A DNA stretch of 64,000 nt from a virus (IMGVR_UViG_3300044984_002503:26129-90128), one strand, 5' to 3'; numbered from the stretch's first letter, positions 7,901 to 18,198 are shown. Notes: generated by a model from the sequence alone, not told the origin. Numbers and translations: made by a program.

Positions 7901-9197
7901 CTGATATCCATTTGTCATTTAACGCCTTAAAAACTTCATAATTCTCAACTTTACTTTGGTCTCCACTTATAACACTTTGTACTGTTCTTTCAGGTACTTG
8001 TTGTTGATTAGGTAATATTGCGTTTAACCCAGATAATAAACCATTTAAAAAGTTACCTTGTAAAGTAGATTCTAAATCCAAATATTTTTTTAACTCATTT
8101 TTAAATTGAGCAACGGCAATTGTTGGCGATTTTAATTTTTGAGTAGCATACATTTTAATTATTGGTGCCAATAATATTACATTCTGTGCGGTAAACTCTA
8201 TGTTATTATCAATAAAAAAGTCGGTAATATACGAACCATTAGAACTATAAAAAACATTCTCTATTGTTGAAAACCCTACCTGTGTTTGTAACTCAAACCA
8301 TGCTGTCGGGTTATTAATTTGTGATTGTTGTAATGTTATTCCACCGACACTAGACGGTAAACTATTTTTAACATATGAATTAAATGTTATAGGGTCCGCA
8401 ACTTCAATTTGTCCATTAAATGATAAATAAGAATTAAGAATTCTTCGGTTATAATTTGACGGATTACCATATCTAATAAGAATATCATATTGCATAAAAT
8501 TAGTAATACTATTACTAAAGACATCATATTGTTTAGTAGTAACATTATTAAAATAATCTGATTCTAACTCACTTGTGGTTTTGGCAGGAACTTCCATTAA
8601 TGTTTTAAATAACGCTTGGAAGTTTCTAAACGATGAATTAAGATTAATAGGGCTTTGATTAAAAGTCACAATCTCTTTACTCAAATTAATGTCAGTATCA
8701 GGTTTACACCAATTTAAAAATTCTTCTTCAAAAGAATCCAATATTTTTTTATCAAAAACCGAAAATATTTCTTCAATCTTTGAGTAATTGTTATCAGTTA
8801 AAAATTGTACTGGTGATTGGTCGCTCCCTGTTGTTATGTTATTAATATATGAATATGGGTCAGGATATGCAATTTGATTATTATCATAATACCCAAAATT
8901 AGTTGCCGGCCATAAACATCTAACAGAACCATTATAAACACTAGTATTGTTTGTAAGATTAACTTTAGTTCCTGGTGATGTAGTTTCACCCGTCATACAA
9001 GTATCAATAGTTTGGTTAAATGATGTTCCAAATGATGGAACAACATAATAAGTTGCACCTTTAGTATTATTTGTTGGGTCGCAATCTTCATCATCTTCAG
9101 GTACATTATTTGGTAACATTACAGACCATGTTATTAATCTTAAATTTTTACCATTTTGTTTACCATTATTGATATTTGAACCTAAAAAATTATACAT
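4974..9197 (-). CDS. Large baseplate / tail hub protein with IPT/TIG-like domain
   Basis: 1407 residues. Near residue 700 it has the segment GPYMIQSVDHSIQSGNFQTTFTGIRQG (shown in parts: 'YMIQSVDHSIQ', 'FQTTFTGIRQG'), a pattern of baseplate hub proteins of myoviruses. Residues about 850-950 (NNFGLISLSKDWGG then FDTIDSYIRFMIGRL) weakly resemble the fold of FlgJ/GH73 peptidoglycan hydrolases, but the usual catalytic Glu is not evident. A Pro-rich linker is followed by an IPT/TIG Ig-like domain (about 1000-1085, PLSGYTGTVLQVNGRNL), a Thr-rich linker, and beta-sandwich C-terminal parts. It is the last of three giant baseplate genes downstream of the tape measure. The exact T4 counterpart is uncertain; a gp5/gp27 hub role is possible. 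Confidence 0.6.
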   Translation of the reverse strand: MYNFLGSNINNGKQNGKNLRLITWSVMLPNNVPEDDEDCDPTNNTKGATYYVVPSFGTSFNQTIDTCMTGETTSPGTKVNLTNNTSVYNGSVRCLWPATNFGYYDNNQIAYPDPYSYINNITTGSDQSPVQFLTDNNYSKIEEIFSVFDKKILDSFEEEFLNWCKPDTDINLSKEIVTFNQSPINLNSSFRNFQALFKTLMEVPAKTTSELESDYFNNVTTKQYDVFSNSITNFMQYDILIRYGNPSNYNRRILNSYLSFNGQIEVADPITFNSYVKNSLPSSVGGITLQQSQINNPTAWFELQTQVGFSTIENVFYSSNGSYITDFFIDNNIEFTAQNVILLAPIIKMYATQKLKSPTIAVAQFKNELKKYLDLESTLQGNFLNGLLSGLNAILPNQQQVPERTVQSVISGDQSKVENYEVFKALNDKWISGGDYTTKTLFEDIMFLDRASRNIGDTLLIDIFDLKYMFGVGGKEGEYSLNNAMSVYTFISGILIKNNFNVMNLPAYVNFYNVQDADGIKTPLGSGGSLAFADSLWGTFLDVDYRKSGPKMVCFYAGKPSQYLDLPKGNFKFRDDAFEMRRASENPLLENLQGKTDWAVSNKCVGFTVDIGISNQNIFYSFSVSQDNGVATSESINTQLNMVDQASGRQSATQNVSLYNLYKNRSYKCTVVSLGNALIQPTMYFNLRHVPMFNGPYMIQSVDHSIQSGNFQTTFTGIRQGVFDLPAIDTFLQSINQNLLTKLEEILKINKDSVTISGTTNAIKSTQVPQKADNTLDTTNACVSNLNSSFAAGYQSVAGVLTPIQPKTFADALIKLVPNSQELQIIIYSLSYISTFQDKSFNGWDNNFGLISLSKDWGGQNTLIQRNYSCVKVKTNASSSTSQPLAHFDTIDSYIRFMIGRLSERVPQILEMGLAKWYVCHWPIDNVSEDYYNSHIGEFKETKDTLYNALNSAVKVGLSTVADSKDLKLTIKKTEEKGKTPGVTPTPTPLPALAGKTCPPPVYTTIAPLSGYTGTVLQVNGRNLITTKEVKIANVLVPFSSVTIVNDTLVRFVVPKIFTGDVNIYTQIGITTDYGSFSGGTLFNYNPSLSGTSMTSPGSITNPEAANTPSTTSTTATTATTVTNVAPGVNTNPQNTGPTPLIVVTDSKDARGSTTQLTVRVNPDAGAWKIDTQNDYSSKIVDVVPGPNNKYIEDTFENSYGQHFNGYVSTDQQEFSISKQQMIEVVGIDDLDEKNIRAYTQIELYVRPDDKVKNPNDVILNYNFNIFQTDIKEGDPVVATPPPPVTTSGTTFPEKQLSITLVGESPDIQGMGLEYFNIKKPAGGYITFRFNSPDFKDSWYNDRAILNSNNQIAPYSGRLNVDSQTYEYTVNSLGVFKLKISYKPYGFTAPIGGKVLEQIVYSPPFTL

Positions 9198-9227
9198 TTT
9201 TAATCCATCATTAACACTTTGTTGTAT

Positions 9228-12200
9228 TTAACTATTTGTATAACCCGTATACAAATCATATCCATTATAAAAGAAATTAAAATCGTTAATTAATTTTGGA
9301 TAAAATCCAACTTGCATATCAACATCTATAGATGTTTCACTTTGTAAAACAACATTTCTATTAACACCATTGTATTTAAATTTATATTCTACTGACGTAC
9401 TTGTTGTACCTGTAATTATCACCCCTGTTGTAGTGGTCCCTGTTGTGGTACCCGTTGTTACCGGAACTATCGGATTATAATTTTTGGAATAATCAAAATT
9501 TTTCCAAGCAGTTTTTAATATATCAGTACCTGTTTGTTTGTACGTTTTATATCTATACCATATTGACCCGTATTTTAATATCCAAGCATACGGTATTTTA
9601 TGTATTGCACCAAACTTTTTAAAACAAGATGATATGTAATCTAATTCAGTTACAGTATTATTATCTGATACTGATTTATATTTTTCTCTTAAAGTTGCTA
9701 ATGGTAATGAATTAATGAATAAATACGCGGCTTGAGTATATGGATAAGTGTTACCTGAAATTCTTGAATTATCTACACCGTTTTGAATAGCGTTAACAAA
9801 ATACGGAGTATTCAACATGGACGTTGTTGTTCTTGGACTTAATATTCCTGTTGGAGTGGCTCCATAAACATATCCTTCAGTTGCAATAAAATCGTCAGAC
9901 TCCCTTGTATCATAAAAACCGGATAACCCTAAACCAAATAACATTGATGAAAGTGCAAGAATTGTAGGATTTTGACCTAATAAATATGAAAAGTTTGTTA
10001 CAGGTCTATTATTTTTAAAGTCAAAAACATTATTAAAATTTGCAATAATTTTTCTTGGTTCAAATATCATCAAACTTTTTTTAGTTCCATATACTTGATT
10101 ACCCGTAGAGCTCGCCCCTTGATTTAAATTGTTTGCACACCATGTTTGGTCTGTGTATGGTATTGTATCAACAATCATTGGGTCGTTAGGCGCATTGTCT
10201 ATTAACTTTTTAAGTCCTTCTGATTTTGTTGTTGTCTGTGGAATTTTACCAATATCTTCAACACCTAATATACTGAAAGAATCTTCAGTAATAGTTTTAA
10301 GATATGGTGTAACAAAGAAATCTCTAACATAATCTTGGTATGCTCGGCCTGTTCCCATATTTGAGATATTCTTTAAGAAATCCGGATAGGAAGCCGCGTT
10401 TAACCCATAATTTTTTAATGTAAATGTAATATAAGGAGAACTTAATCCTAAACCATTTTTAACATTACTAATTTCCGCCTCAACATTAAGTTTAATTAAA
10501 TCTTGAATTTGATTTAAATTAGCCCTTACAAATCCTGAATAATGAGCAGTCAAAAATTGTCTTTCCCATATCTCATAGAAAAATTTAATTTCTTCTTTAT
10601 TACGATATGCAATTCCTGTCGAAGGAAATTCAATCGCATTAATATTAATTATATTAGTTTCTCTTTCCGTTTCTAATGGTGGCGGAGCAATTGGTGATTG
10701 AAACTTCATTGTAAGTCCTTTCATGTACTCTTCAACAAATTGAACTTCAGGCCATTTAGCATAATTACCCCCATCAGTTTTATCAATTTCTGTTGGGTCT
10801 GCAAGATACTTTAATTGGAATCTACCTTTTTTATCATCAGATGTCTCAACAAAATATTGTGGCCATGGGTATACAGGGATTTGAGAATTCTCAGCCGCGG
10901 TATTACCTAATAACGAACCTTGTGTTTGTACTACGTGGTCTCTTGTTTCAGAACTAGGTGCCGATGAAGGATTATCTAAAATAGCTTGTTTTCTAACAGG
11001 GTCATATTTTACATTCCACGCTTTGGTATGCGTGTCATCCATTAATCTAATAAACCCTTCTGCAGACGCCATAATAACCGCAATAATGTTTCTTACTGTT
11101 GGCTTAAACCCAAGTCCTGTGTCTTTATCTTCAATTTTTCTTAATAATTCCGCAGTAATCTTTGTTTCGTACTCAGATAATTTTTTATTTGCCTGTGTTT
11201 CTAAAGACGATATTGTTGAATCAAATCTACCATTACCTTCAAACACAAAAAATGAAGGTTTAATTTCTGTACGTTGAGGTTTTCCATTAACTATTGTTTC
11301 ATTAATAGCTGGTGTGAATATTGGAATATATTGATTGTAAACCGAATCAACAACTTCTTTACTTGGTTTATAATTTCCCGTTTGTGCGGTTGCTGTTGCA
11401 ACCCAATCAACATTAGAGTCTAATGGCGGGTCAATTTTAATCATTTTAAGGGTAATTGGATTAGGTATTGGTGCCGTGCCATTAGTACCTAATGTTGGAT
11501 TTTCTGCCAACCCTTCATTATATTTTTTAATATTACTTTCTAATAATGAAATAGCGGTAACATGAAGACCGGGGTCACTATTTTTAAAAACATAGGTTTT
11601 ATCACCACCCTTCAAAATTATTGGATTTGGATTTAAATATGTATTAAACCAAGAACTTGTTGCCCCTCTAACATTTGAAAAATATTGGGTTAATATTCCT
11701 TTATAATTTCTAATATTTGTTAATGACCCAACTTCAGTTTTATCAAAAGACGCAGTAATTAATTTTTCAAACTGTTCTAATTTAGACATTAATTGGACTA
11801 TTGTTAATTCCGGTAAATCTTTTGAAATTAGTCCTTTAGCTTTATATTCACTATAAACTTCGGCAATTTTTTGATATCCTTTTTCCGCAATTAACTCAGT
11901 CACAACCGCATCAGAACTATTAACATTATTAAACGCCTTTGCCGCTTGAGTCTTAGATTGTGATTCAGTTGCCCTATTTGTTTGTTGTGGACCAACAGGA
12001 GATTGACTTATATTAAATGTCTGAGAAAACATGTGTGGTGTTGCCAAAAGATGACCCATAGCAATCTCATTTAATATATTAAACTTATATCCTTTAAAAG
12101 TTAATGAAACTTGGTAATTACCGCTTACCGAATTAAATCTAGCGTTAAATTTTTCTAAGTTTAATTGGTATCTAATCGCCTGTCCGTAATAACCTTTTAG

Positions 12201-12791
12201 TGTTAAATAAAATACTGGATATGGTAAATTAAAAAAGGCAGAATAAGGAGAGTTGTTACCTAATTGAAATAATGCCTTACCTTGAACATCTTCTAATTCC
12301 ATAGTTACAGATGGTATAAATGACGTATTTGTTGTAACATGTATTTGGGTAATACCTAATAACCCATTATCCATTACATTTGTTTCATTTGAAACCGTAT
12401 TAGTATAATATGGTTTATCCCCATTTTTAGGTATTACACCTACTTGTAGTGGTTGGTTAGTTCCATCAAATTTTGTAACATTTTGTCCTGTTAGTTCGTC
12501 ATAATATCCCGTTCCAAGATAATCATTTTTACCTGGTTTTAAAAAATTCATTTTAGCAACAGAAATTGTTCTTATCCCACTATCTTCAGGACTTATCCCT
12601 ACCGCAAGTTTTGTTCTTGGAAGTACTTCCGCTTCCAAATTCGCATACATAACAAGATTTTCGTGGTCAACTAATCTTTCAGAAACTTGACCATCTTTAG
12701 TTGTTTTGTTTGGGTCAACAACTATTAAATTGTTATAGTCAAATTCAACATATATGTTTCCGCTGTTGTCCGGTCCTAAATTACCTACCAT
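9228..12791 (-). CDS. Large baseplate structural protein
   Basis: 1187 residues with no signal peptide. The N-terminal third contains beta-rich segments of the type used by tail hub/tube-like folds (FFNLPYPVFYLTLKGYYGQA, followed by NYQVSLTFKGYKFNIL). The middle is mixed helix and loop, and the C-terminus has a Thr/Gly linker (TGTTTGTTTTG) before a last beta domain. Its first 11 bases overlap the end of the gp53-like gene, so it is probably translationally coupled to it. Position between gp53-like and hub-like genes supports a baseplate wedge or hub role; I cannot assign a T4 number. Confidence 0.6.
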   Translation of the reverse strand: MVGNLGPDNSGNIYVEFDYNNLIVVDPNKTTKDGQVSERLVDHENLVMYANLEAEVLPRTKLAVGISPEDSGIRTISVAKMNFLKPGKNDYLGTGYYDELTGQNVTKFDGTNQPLQVGVIPKNGDKPYYTNTVSNETNVMDNGLLGITQIHVTTNTSFIPSVTMELEDVQGKALFQLGNNSPYSAFFNLPYPVFYLTLKGYYGQAIRYQLNLEKFNARFNSVSGNYQVSLTFKGYKFNILNEIAMGHLLATPHMFSQTFNISQSPVGPQQTNRATESQSKTQAAKAFNNVNSSDAVVTELIAEKGYQKIAEVYSEYKAKGLISKDLPELTIVQLMSKLEQFEKLITASFDKTEVGSLTNIRNYKGILTQYFSNVRGATSSWFNTYLNPNPIILKGGDKTYVFKNSDPGLHVTAISLLESNIKKYNEGLAENPTLGTNGTAPIPNPITLKMIKIDPPLDSNVDWVATATAQTGNYKPSKEVVDSVYNQYIPIFTPAINETIVNGKPQRTEIKPSFFVFEGNGRFDSTISSLETQANKKLSEYETKITAELLRKIEDKDTGLGFKPTVRNIIAVIMASAEGFIRLMDDTHTKAWNVKYDPVRKQAILDNPSSAPSSETRDHVVQTQGSLLGNTAAENSQIPVYPWPQYFVETSDDKKGRFQLKYLADPTEIDKTDGGNYAKWPEVQFVEEYMKGLTMKFQSPIAPPPLETERETNIININAIEFPSTGIAYRNKEEIKFFYEIWERQFLTAHYSGFVRANLNQIQDLIKLNVEAEISNVKNGLGLSSPYITFTLKNYGLNAASYPDFLKNISNMGTGRAYQDYVRDFFVTPYLKTITEDSFSILGVEDIGKIPQTTTKSEGLKKLIDNAPNDPMIVDTIPYTDQTWCANNLNQGASSTGNQVYGTKKSLMIFEPRKIIANFNNVFDFKNNRPVTNFSYLLGQNPTILALSSMLFGLGLSGFYDTRESDDFIATEGYVYGATPTGILSPRTTTSMLNTPYFVNAIQNGVDNSRISGNTYPYTQAAYLFINSLPLATLREKYKSVSDNNTVTELDYISSCFKKFGAIHKIPYAWILKYGSIWYRYKTYKQTGTDILKTAWKNFDYSKNYNPIVPVTTGTTTGTTTTGVIITGTTSTSVEYKFKYNGVNRNVVLQSETSIDVDMQVGFYPKLINDFNFFYNGYDLYTGYTNS

Positions 12792-13104
12792 AATAATAAA
12801 AATGATTTTCTAACGCTGCCTTATAATCCTGTAATGAAGGTAGTAATGGAAAAGGAATTATCAATATAGCACCATCATATATGTTGTTTTCAAGTCCACC
12901 AAATTGTGGATTAGCTTGGAGTATTAACCAACTAAAGTATGGTGAATTGTAATACTCTTGAGAAACTTTATCTAATCTACTTTGAGCGACTTTATAGATG
13001 TAAGCTTTATCCGTAGATTTTTGGGCGATTGGCACATACGGTACAACGGTTTGTTCTCCGTTAATTAAAAAATCACTATATCTATTCCAGTATTGAAATG
13101 CCAT
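12781..13104 (-). CDS. 53: Baseplate wedge protein, gp53-like with LysM-like fold
   Basis: 107 residues. The pattern YKVAQSRLDKVSQEYYNSPY, then FSWLILQANPQF and a Pro-rich end (GAILIIPFPLLP) is that of T4 gp53 and LysM-like baseplate proteins, where 'D.LA..YYGD...W..IA.AN' precedes 'G..L.IP'. LysM-like tail proteins connect the hub and the wedge. It overlaps the preceding 1683-residue gene by one base (TAATG) and the following one by 11 bases. T4 gp53 is longer (196), so this is a short form. Confidence 0.65.
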   Translation of the reverse strand: MAFQYWNRYSDFLINGEQTVVPYVPIAQKSTDKAYIYKVAQSRLDKVSQEYYNSPYFSWLILQANPQFGGLENNIYDGAILIIPFPLLPSLQDYKAALENHFYYYGR

Positions 13105-16100
13105 TAGTTTAATTTTGCTTTAGAAATGTATGCTCCTGTCGTATTACCATCAGTATCATTCCAAGTGTTTTTATTTGTGTTTTGATTTGTTGTCGCCCCT
13201 AAACCTTTAATCATATTTTTTTGTGATTTTACCTTATCTTCAGACGCGCTATTTTCAATAGTATATGTAAATTCCCTTGTTTTAGTAGTAAATGGTGTAT
13301 AAATTAAAAAGTCTTTTAATTTTGTTTTTTCCATATTTTCAATAAAAGATTTAGTTATATTATTCTCCCCTAAGAAAACAGGTTTTGTAACAGTCAACCA
13401 ATATGCGTCAAATACCGCATCGATATTGTCAGCCCCCTTACCAATTATTGATTTATTACCAATTATATTACCAATTATTGCCGTTTTAAATGTTTGATAT
13501 TTTTTATCATCAAGTATATCGTCTGATAAAATCATATATTCTTGTTTAAATGATACATTATCAAATAACGAATTTTTACTAAAAGGTACAAAAACTTGTT
13601 CAACAGTTGTCGCTTTTGATATCCCATCACTAACACTAAAAACTAAAGTACCTGTATATTCTTTACTATCTGCAGGATATACAAATGTTGAGTCGGTCCC
13701 AATAACTTGATTAAAGTTTTTAATACCGAGTTGTATTTTTTTAACATCATCCACTAATTCTATTAATGTGTCGGCACCTGAGGAAGATGTTGACACTTTT
13801 GTTGTACCTGAAGTCACATAAACTTTGGCATTACCCGTACTACCTTGTAACCCATCAGTTCCATTATTTAAGGTTCCAGCAAAAGTAATAAGATTTGTTT
13901 TACCCATTGTTTGAAGATAACTTTGTTCAATAGTTGTTAAATCTTGGGTGATTTTAAAAATTGCGTTTTGAAATGCACTTCTTTTATTTTTAACAAAATT
14001 AAAATAATTGTCTTGTACTGTTGAAATTAATCTTTTAGAGAAGTCTCTAATTGGTGCACTTATAAACTCTATAAATGGGTCATTATCATTTTTAATGTTT
14101 TTTTCAAATGCTCCAAAAATTTCATCAAATCTTTTTTCAACACCACTAGGTTTACCAAAAAGAACAACAGGGATTTCATTATCAACATTTAATTTACCCT
14201 GTGTGTACGAGCGTTGTAACATCCATTGTTGACGAACCGCATTATTATATTGACTAACGGTTTCTTTTGTTTTATTAACAACAGTAGTAAAATATGTTTG
14301 AGTATCTTTAACTACTTTATCCATAAATTCTGAATAATTTAATGTTCCCGTTTCACCACTAGCGGTAATATTATTACTAGTTATTTTTCCAACCGTTCCA
14401 TTATTATCCTGACCGGCATTAGGTTCTGCCTGATTAACAGCAGGAGGTGCCGGCGGATTATTTAACGCTAAAAATTCTTTATCCAATACTTTTAATAATT
14501 CCTTATTTGAAGTAACATCAGACCTATCATCATATATTTCTGTATTTGCATAATAGTTAAATGTCAAAGCGTTTTGTAATTTATCTACAGATTCTTTTAA
14601 TCCACTACCACCAACAAAATTGAACGCCATTGTTACATTGGCAATCATTGGTTGCACACCAATCCCTTCAGGATTAATATCCAATTGTTCATATGTTAAT
14701 GCCAATGAAGTTGGGATAATTTTTGTATTATAAAAATCCCCAATTCTTAAAATTAATACCGGTGGAGCACCGAAAGCCGTGTTAATAGCGTTATTATATT
14801 CTAACACGGGTTTACTTTGAGGTGTATTTTGTTTTATTGTTGGTATAGTATTCCCAGGTCTCATACATTGTTGTAAAAATGTAAGTCTTGTATTCAACCC
14901 TTCCGGTGTTGTTGAGTGAAATGCTGGTTGGAAAAATTTCAACTTATCTTTAAGGTTATCATAAACCATTGGAGTTTCAGTCTTAATTGTTTCAAAATAA
15001 TCACACTCCGATAATAAAGACCTTAAAACTCTTTTAGTTATATTATCGTATGGTCTTCTTTCTTGAGTAATTACTTCTTCTTTAACTGTTTTTGTCACAA
15101 CATTACCAACCGTAACTTCTGTATATTGTGGTACAGGAGGTGATTTAGGTGCGTTTAATGTTGACTCAATTGCCGATATGTAAGCTCTCCTACAAGCCAT
15201 CGCGGCTGTTGTAAAAATGTCTTTTGACCCTGCTTGTGTATCACCTCCAGGGGTATTAACATCACTATCGGTACAATTTACTGTCGTCCCTTGTTTAGTT
15301 AAATTGTCAGCGGTAAATGGACCTGTAGAACTATTTGCCATACGTGGCTGAGTGTTTTGAATATTTTCACCAAACGCTTTACCTTCTTTAATGATTAATC
15401 TTTTTTGTGTAACAAACGCAGCAACATTAGTATCTTCTTCAAAAAATTTCTTAAGTGATGATATTCTTCGTTTGGATAATTCAACATTATATGTTTGTGT
15501 CGCAGGTGCAGAACAACTCGAATCAATCATGACCGTAACAATCCCATCAGGATATTGTTTTAATTGTGTTGACAAATCAAGTGTCATCGCAGTTAAAACA
15601 TCATAGTTTGGAGTAACAACAGTGTTAAAAAATTCTCCTAATTGAGCTCCATTAGTTTTTCCTGTGTATATCGTTACATTAGCAGGAGATGTATATCTAG
15701 TATATTCACTTGAATAATTTAAAACATTACTTGGTTTTGGGAAATCATTTCCAAAATAAGCACCTACATTAACATATTTTTTAAAATAATCTTTTGTATT
15801 ACCACCACCTCCAACTTGAGAAATTGGGTCTGTACTTCCGTCAGGTGATTTATCTCCTGTTTGAATGGTACCTTTAGTATATTCTAATTCTTCCTTAGAC
15901 ACATCTTTTGAACTAATAATGTCTTGTAAATAAGATAGTTCTCCAGGAGGTATATTAGCATATTTTTTGGCAAGTTCATATAAATCGTATTTTCTACATC
16001 CCGCAAAGAATGAGTCCAAAATACTATTAACTCTAGTTTTATTTGTTTCGTTTGCTAATACTTTATTAACAATTACATTTAACACAGATGGGTGGTCAAC

Positions 16101-18155
16101 AACTATTTTCCAAGTTAAACTACCAGTCCTTTGAGTACTTTTATATGTATAAACAGGTTCAGGTCTTCCTAAGAAATCACTTTGATTCCAATTTGTTGAA
16201 ACTGATTCACTAAAAGTTAATCCATATGGTGGAAACCACATAACTCTACCACCGTTTGGACCTCTTTCACAAATTGCCAAATCGGAAACAGAATACCCAG
16301 GAGTGCTTGAGGTTCTCCACGCCAAGTTTTCTAAAGAAAACATATATTTTTTGGCGTAACCATTTACCCCACTACCTATTAAATTTGTAGAGTCTTGCCC
16401 ACCTTCTTGTTTGTTTGGAGCTATATTAAGGTTGTATGTATTATCTAATACTGAATCTGCAAATCTTCTACCGTTAACTGTAATACCATCAACTTTTTGA
16501 AGGTCATTATATTGTAAGTAAGGTATATCTTTGGCAAATACTCTACAATATTCTGTACCTACCTCTTGTCCAATAGCACCTGTATATTTATAAACCATTG
16601 AACCTTTAGTCATTTCTTTATATCCATCATGAAAGACTTTACTTACTTGGTCAATAGCATTTCCAACATGTTGTAATCTTCTACCACCTTGAGGTTGACT
16701 ATCAATAATTCTTTGTGTTTGGTCTAATATTGAACCTTGTTTAAATGTTCTTTCTGTAGACTCAGTTGAATTATATGATGAAGGTTTAAAGTCTTGGTCT
16801 TGGTTTATAATTTCACCACCAATACCAACTGTCTTACCAGCATTACCTTTGTATTTAGGTGATACCCATGTAAATCCACCCTCAATACCACCACCGTTAC
16901 TATATGTTGGACCATTGGCTCCTAAACGAATTTCTTTACTTGGACCTTCATATAGTTGTGCTAACTCTGATGGACCATAAACAGGAGTTTGTTGTTCTTG
17001 TCCAAAAGCGTTAACAGGAACATCTCCACCTGGTGAGAATACTCTTGATGGGTCTGATGTTATACTACCAACATAGAAATTACTATTATTAGTTAAAGTA
17101 CCTGTTAGTGCACCACCAATTCTATCAATAAGAGTTCTGTCGTAATTTGGTTTGTATTTGTTATAATCAATATTTTTAAACAATCTTGATTTTTGTCCTG
17201 CACCTGTATTGTTATAAAAAATTTGAGACCCTGTCTGTCCAGCACCAATTAACTTATTAAAGAAATTACCAACAGTACTTTGTCCAAAGGCCAATGATAA
17301 TTGTTGTATTGTCGTTGGTTGACCAGGATTAACGGTAGGGTCAAAATAAGAACCTGGTATTGTAGATGTTGGTAAAATACTACCTCCTAATCTTAACGCA
17401 AAATTAGCCGCCGCTAAAATTGGGTTTGCATTTACCGTGATTGTGTAGTTTGGCTCCAATAATGGAACATTTCCTGATATAATGTTAACTAAATCAGAAC
17501 CACTATTAATATTTAAAATATTGGCGCGACCTATTGTGTCTTGATAAATTTGTGCTGCAATCCTTTCTTCAAACTCACGTCTAAGTGTTTGAGCCCCTAA
17601 ACGAGCAATAAAACTATCTTGACTTAACGAACCATTACTACCTGAAGGGTCAGGAGATAATAATATAGATAAAGGACTATAAAATGATGGTACAAATGTA
17701 GTTGGATAGGGTTGATTGTTATAGTTGTTTGTGGTTTGTGGTTTGTCTAATGAATTAAAAAATTCGGCACTATCAATTTGTGTTTGCGAACCATTTGAAA
17801 AAACATTAAGTGGTTTCCATTTTTGAGATTCGGGTAATGATTGGTCTACAATATGAGCATCTTGAAATCCATATTCGCCCTCATTTGATTTGGTATTCAT
17901 TAATGCGTTTGGGTCAGGAACTTGTTCATAACCACCCTCATTACCGTATTGGTTAAGAGGATATAATTGATTTGCAAATGATGGGATATCAATTAATTGG
18001 TCAGGACTATCTTGTACAGATGTGTCTGATTGAATATATTCTGTATCAATTGGTTGCGTAGGTCGGTTAGGAGACTTAGCATAAGGTGTTAAGTTTCTAA
18101 CAATAAGTTTCTTTCTGAAACCATCCGAATTAATATAATCTAAAGGACTTCCCAT
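13104..18155 (-). CDS. Giant baseplate protein with OmpA-like domain
   Basis: 1683 residues. Residues about 650-700 hold a tail-associated pattern (MWFPPYGLTFSESV, then FLGRPEPVYTYKSTQRTGSL and VDHPSVLN) common to myovirus baseplate proteins. Residues about 842-935 resemble an OmpA/MotB peptidoglycan-binding domain: a hydrophobic strand VTVMIDSS, then NVELSKRRISSLKKFFEE and RLIIKEGKAFGE, matching 'N..LS..RA..V...L.....I...G.G'. The rest is Asn/Gly-rich linker and helical segments. It follows the tape-measure gene and precedes the gp53-like gene. A late-promoter motif lies 14 bases upstream. T4 has no baseplate protein of this composition, so the assignment is by position and pattern. Confidence 0.65.
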   Translation of the reverse strand: MGSPLDYINSDGFRKKLIVRNLTPYAKSPNRPTQPIDTEYIQSDTSVQDSPDQLIDIPSFANQLYPLNQYGNEGGYEQVPDPNALMNTKSNEGEYGFQDAHIVDQSLPESQKWKPLNVFSNGSQTQIDSAEFFNSLDKPQTTNNYNNQPYPTTFVPSFYSPLSILLSPDPSGSNGSLSQDSFIARLGAQTLRREFEERIAAQIYQDTIGRANILNINSGSDLVNIISGNVPLLEPNYTITVNANPILAAANFALRLGGSILPTSTIPGSYFDPTVNPGQPTTIQQLSLAFGQSTVGNFFNKLIGAGQTGSQIFYNNTGAGQKSRLFKNIDYNKYKPNYDRTLIDRIGGALTGTLTNNSNFYVGSITSDPSRVFSPGGDVPVNAFGQEQQTPVYGPSELAQLYEGPSKEIRLGANGPTYSNGGGIEGGFTWVSPKYKGNAGKTVGIGGEIINQDQDFKPSSYNSTESTERTFKQGSILDQTQRIIDSQPQGGRRLQHVGNAIDQVSKVFHDGYKEMTKGSMVYKYTGAIGQEVGTEYCRVFAKDIPYLQYNDLQKVDGITVNGRRFADSVLDNTYNLNIAPNKQEGGQDSTNLIGSGVNGYAKKYMFSLENLAWRTSSTPGYSVSDLAICERGPNGGRVMWFPPYGLTFSESVSTNWNQSDFLGRPEPVYTYKSTQRTGSLTWKIVVDHPSVLNVIVNKVLANETNKTRVNSILDSFFAGCRKYDLYELAKKYANIPPGELSYLQDIISSKDVSKEELEYTKGTIQTGDKSPDGSTDPISQVGGGGNTKDYFKKYVNVGAYFGNDFPKPSNVLNYSSEYTRYTSPANVTIYTGKTNGAQLGEFFNTVVTPNYDVLTAMTLDLSTQLKQYPDGIVTVMIDSSCSAPATQTYNVELSKRRISSLKKFFEEDTNVAAFVTQKRLIIKEGKAFGENIQNTQPRMANSSTGPFTADNLTKQGTTVNCTDSDVNTPGGDTQAGSKDIFTTAAMACRRAYISAIESTLNAPKSPPVPQYTEVTVGNVVTKTVKEEVITQERRPYDNITKRVLRSLLSECDYFETIKTETPMVYDNLKDKLKFFQPAFHSTTPEGLNTRLTFLQQCMRPGNTIPTIKQNTPQSKPVLEYNNAINTAFGAPPVLILRIGDFYNTKIIPTSLALTYEQLDINPEGIGVQPMIANVTMAFNFVGGSGLKESVDKLQNALTFNYYANTEIYDDRSDVTSNKELLKVLDKEFLALNNPPAPPAVNQAEPNAGQDNNGTVGKITSNNITASGETGTLNYSEFMDKVVKDTQTYFTTVVNKTKETVSQYNNAVRQQWMLQRSYTQGKLNVDNEIPVVLFGKPSGVEKRFDEIFGAFEKNIKNDNDPFIEFISAPIRDFSKRLISTVQDNYFNFVKNKRSAFQNAIFKITQDLTTIEQSYLQTMGKTNLITFAGTLNNGTDGLQGSTGNAKVYVTSGTTKVSTSSSGADTLIELVDDVKKIQLGIKNFNQVIGTDSTFVYPADSKEYTGTLVFSVSDGISKATTVEQVFVPFSKNSLFDNVSFKQEYMILSDDILDDKKYQTFKTAIIGNIIGNKSIIGKGADNIDAVFDAYWLTVTKPVFLGENNITKSFIENMEKTKLKDFLIYTPFTTKTREFTYTIENSASEDKVKSQKNMIKGLGATTNQNTNKNTWNDTDGNTTGAYISKAKLN

Positions 18156-18169
18156 TAATTACTTTATTA

Positions 18170-18176
18170 ATAAATA
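18170..18176 (-). promoter_or_regulatory. Candidate late promoter motif
   Basis: Minus strand TATTTATTA, 14 bases upstream of the 1683-residue baseplate gene. Confidence 0.45.
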
Positions 18177-18198
18177 GATTGAGGGTTATTTTTTATCA

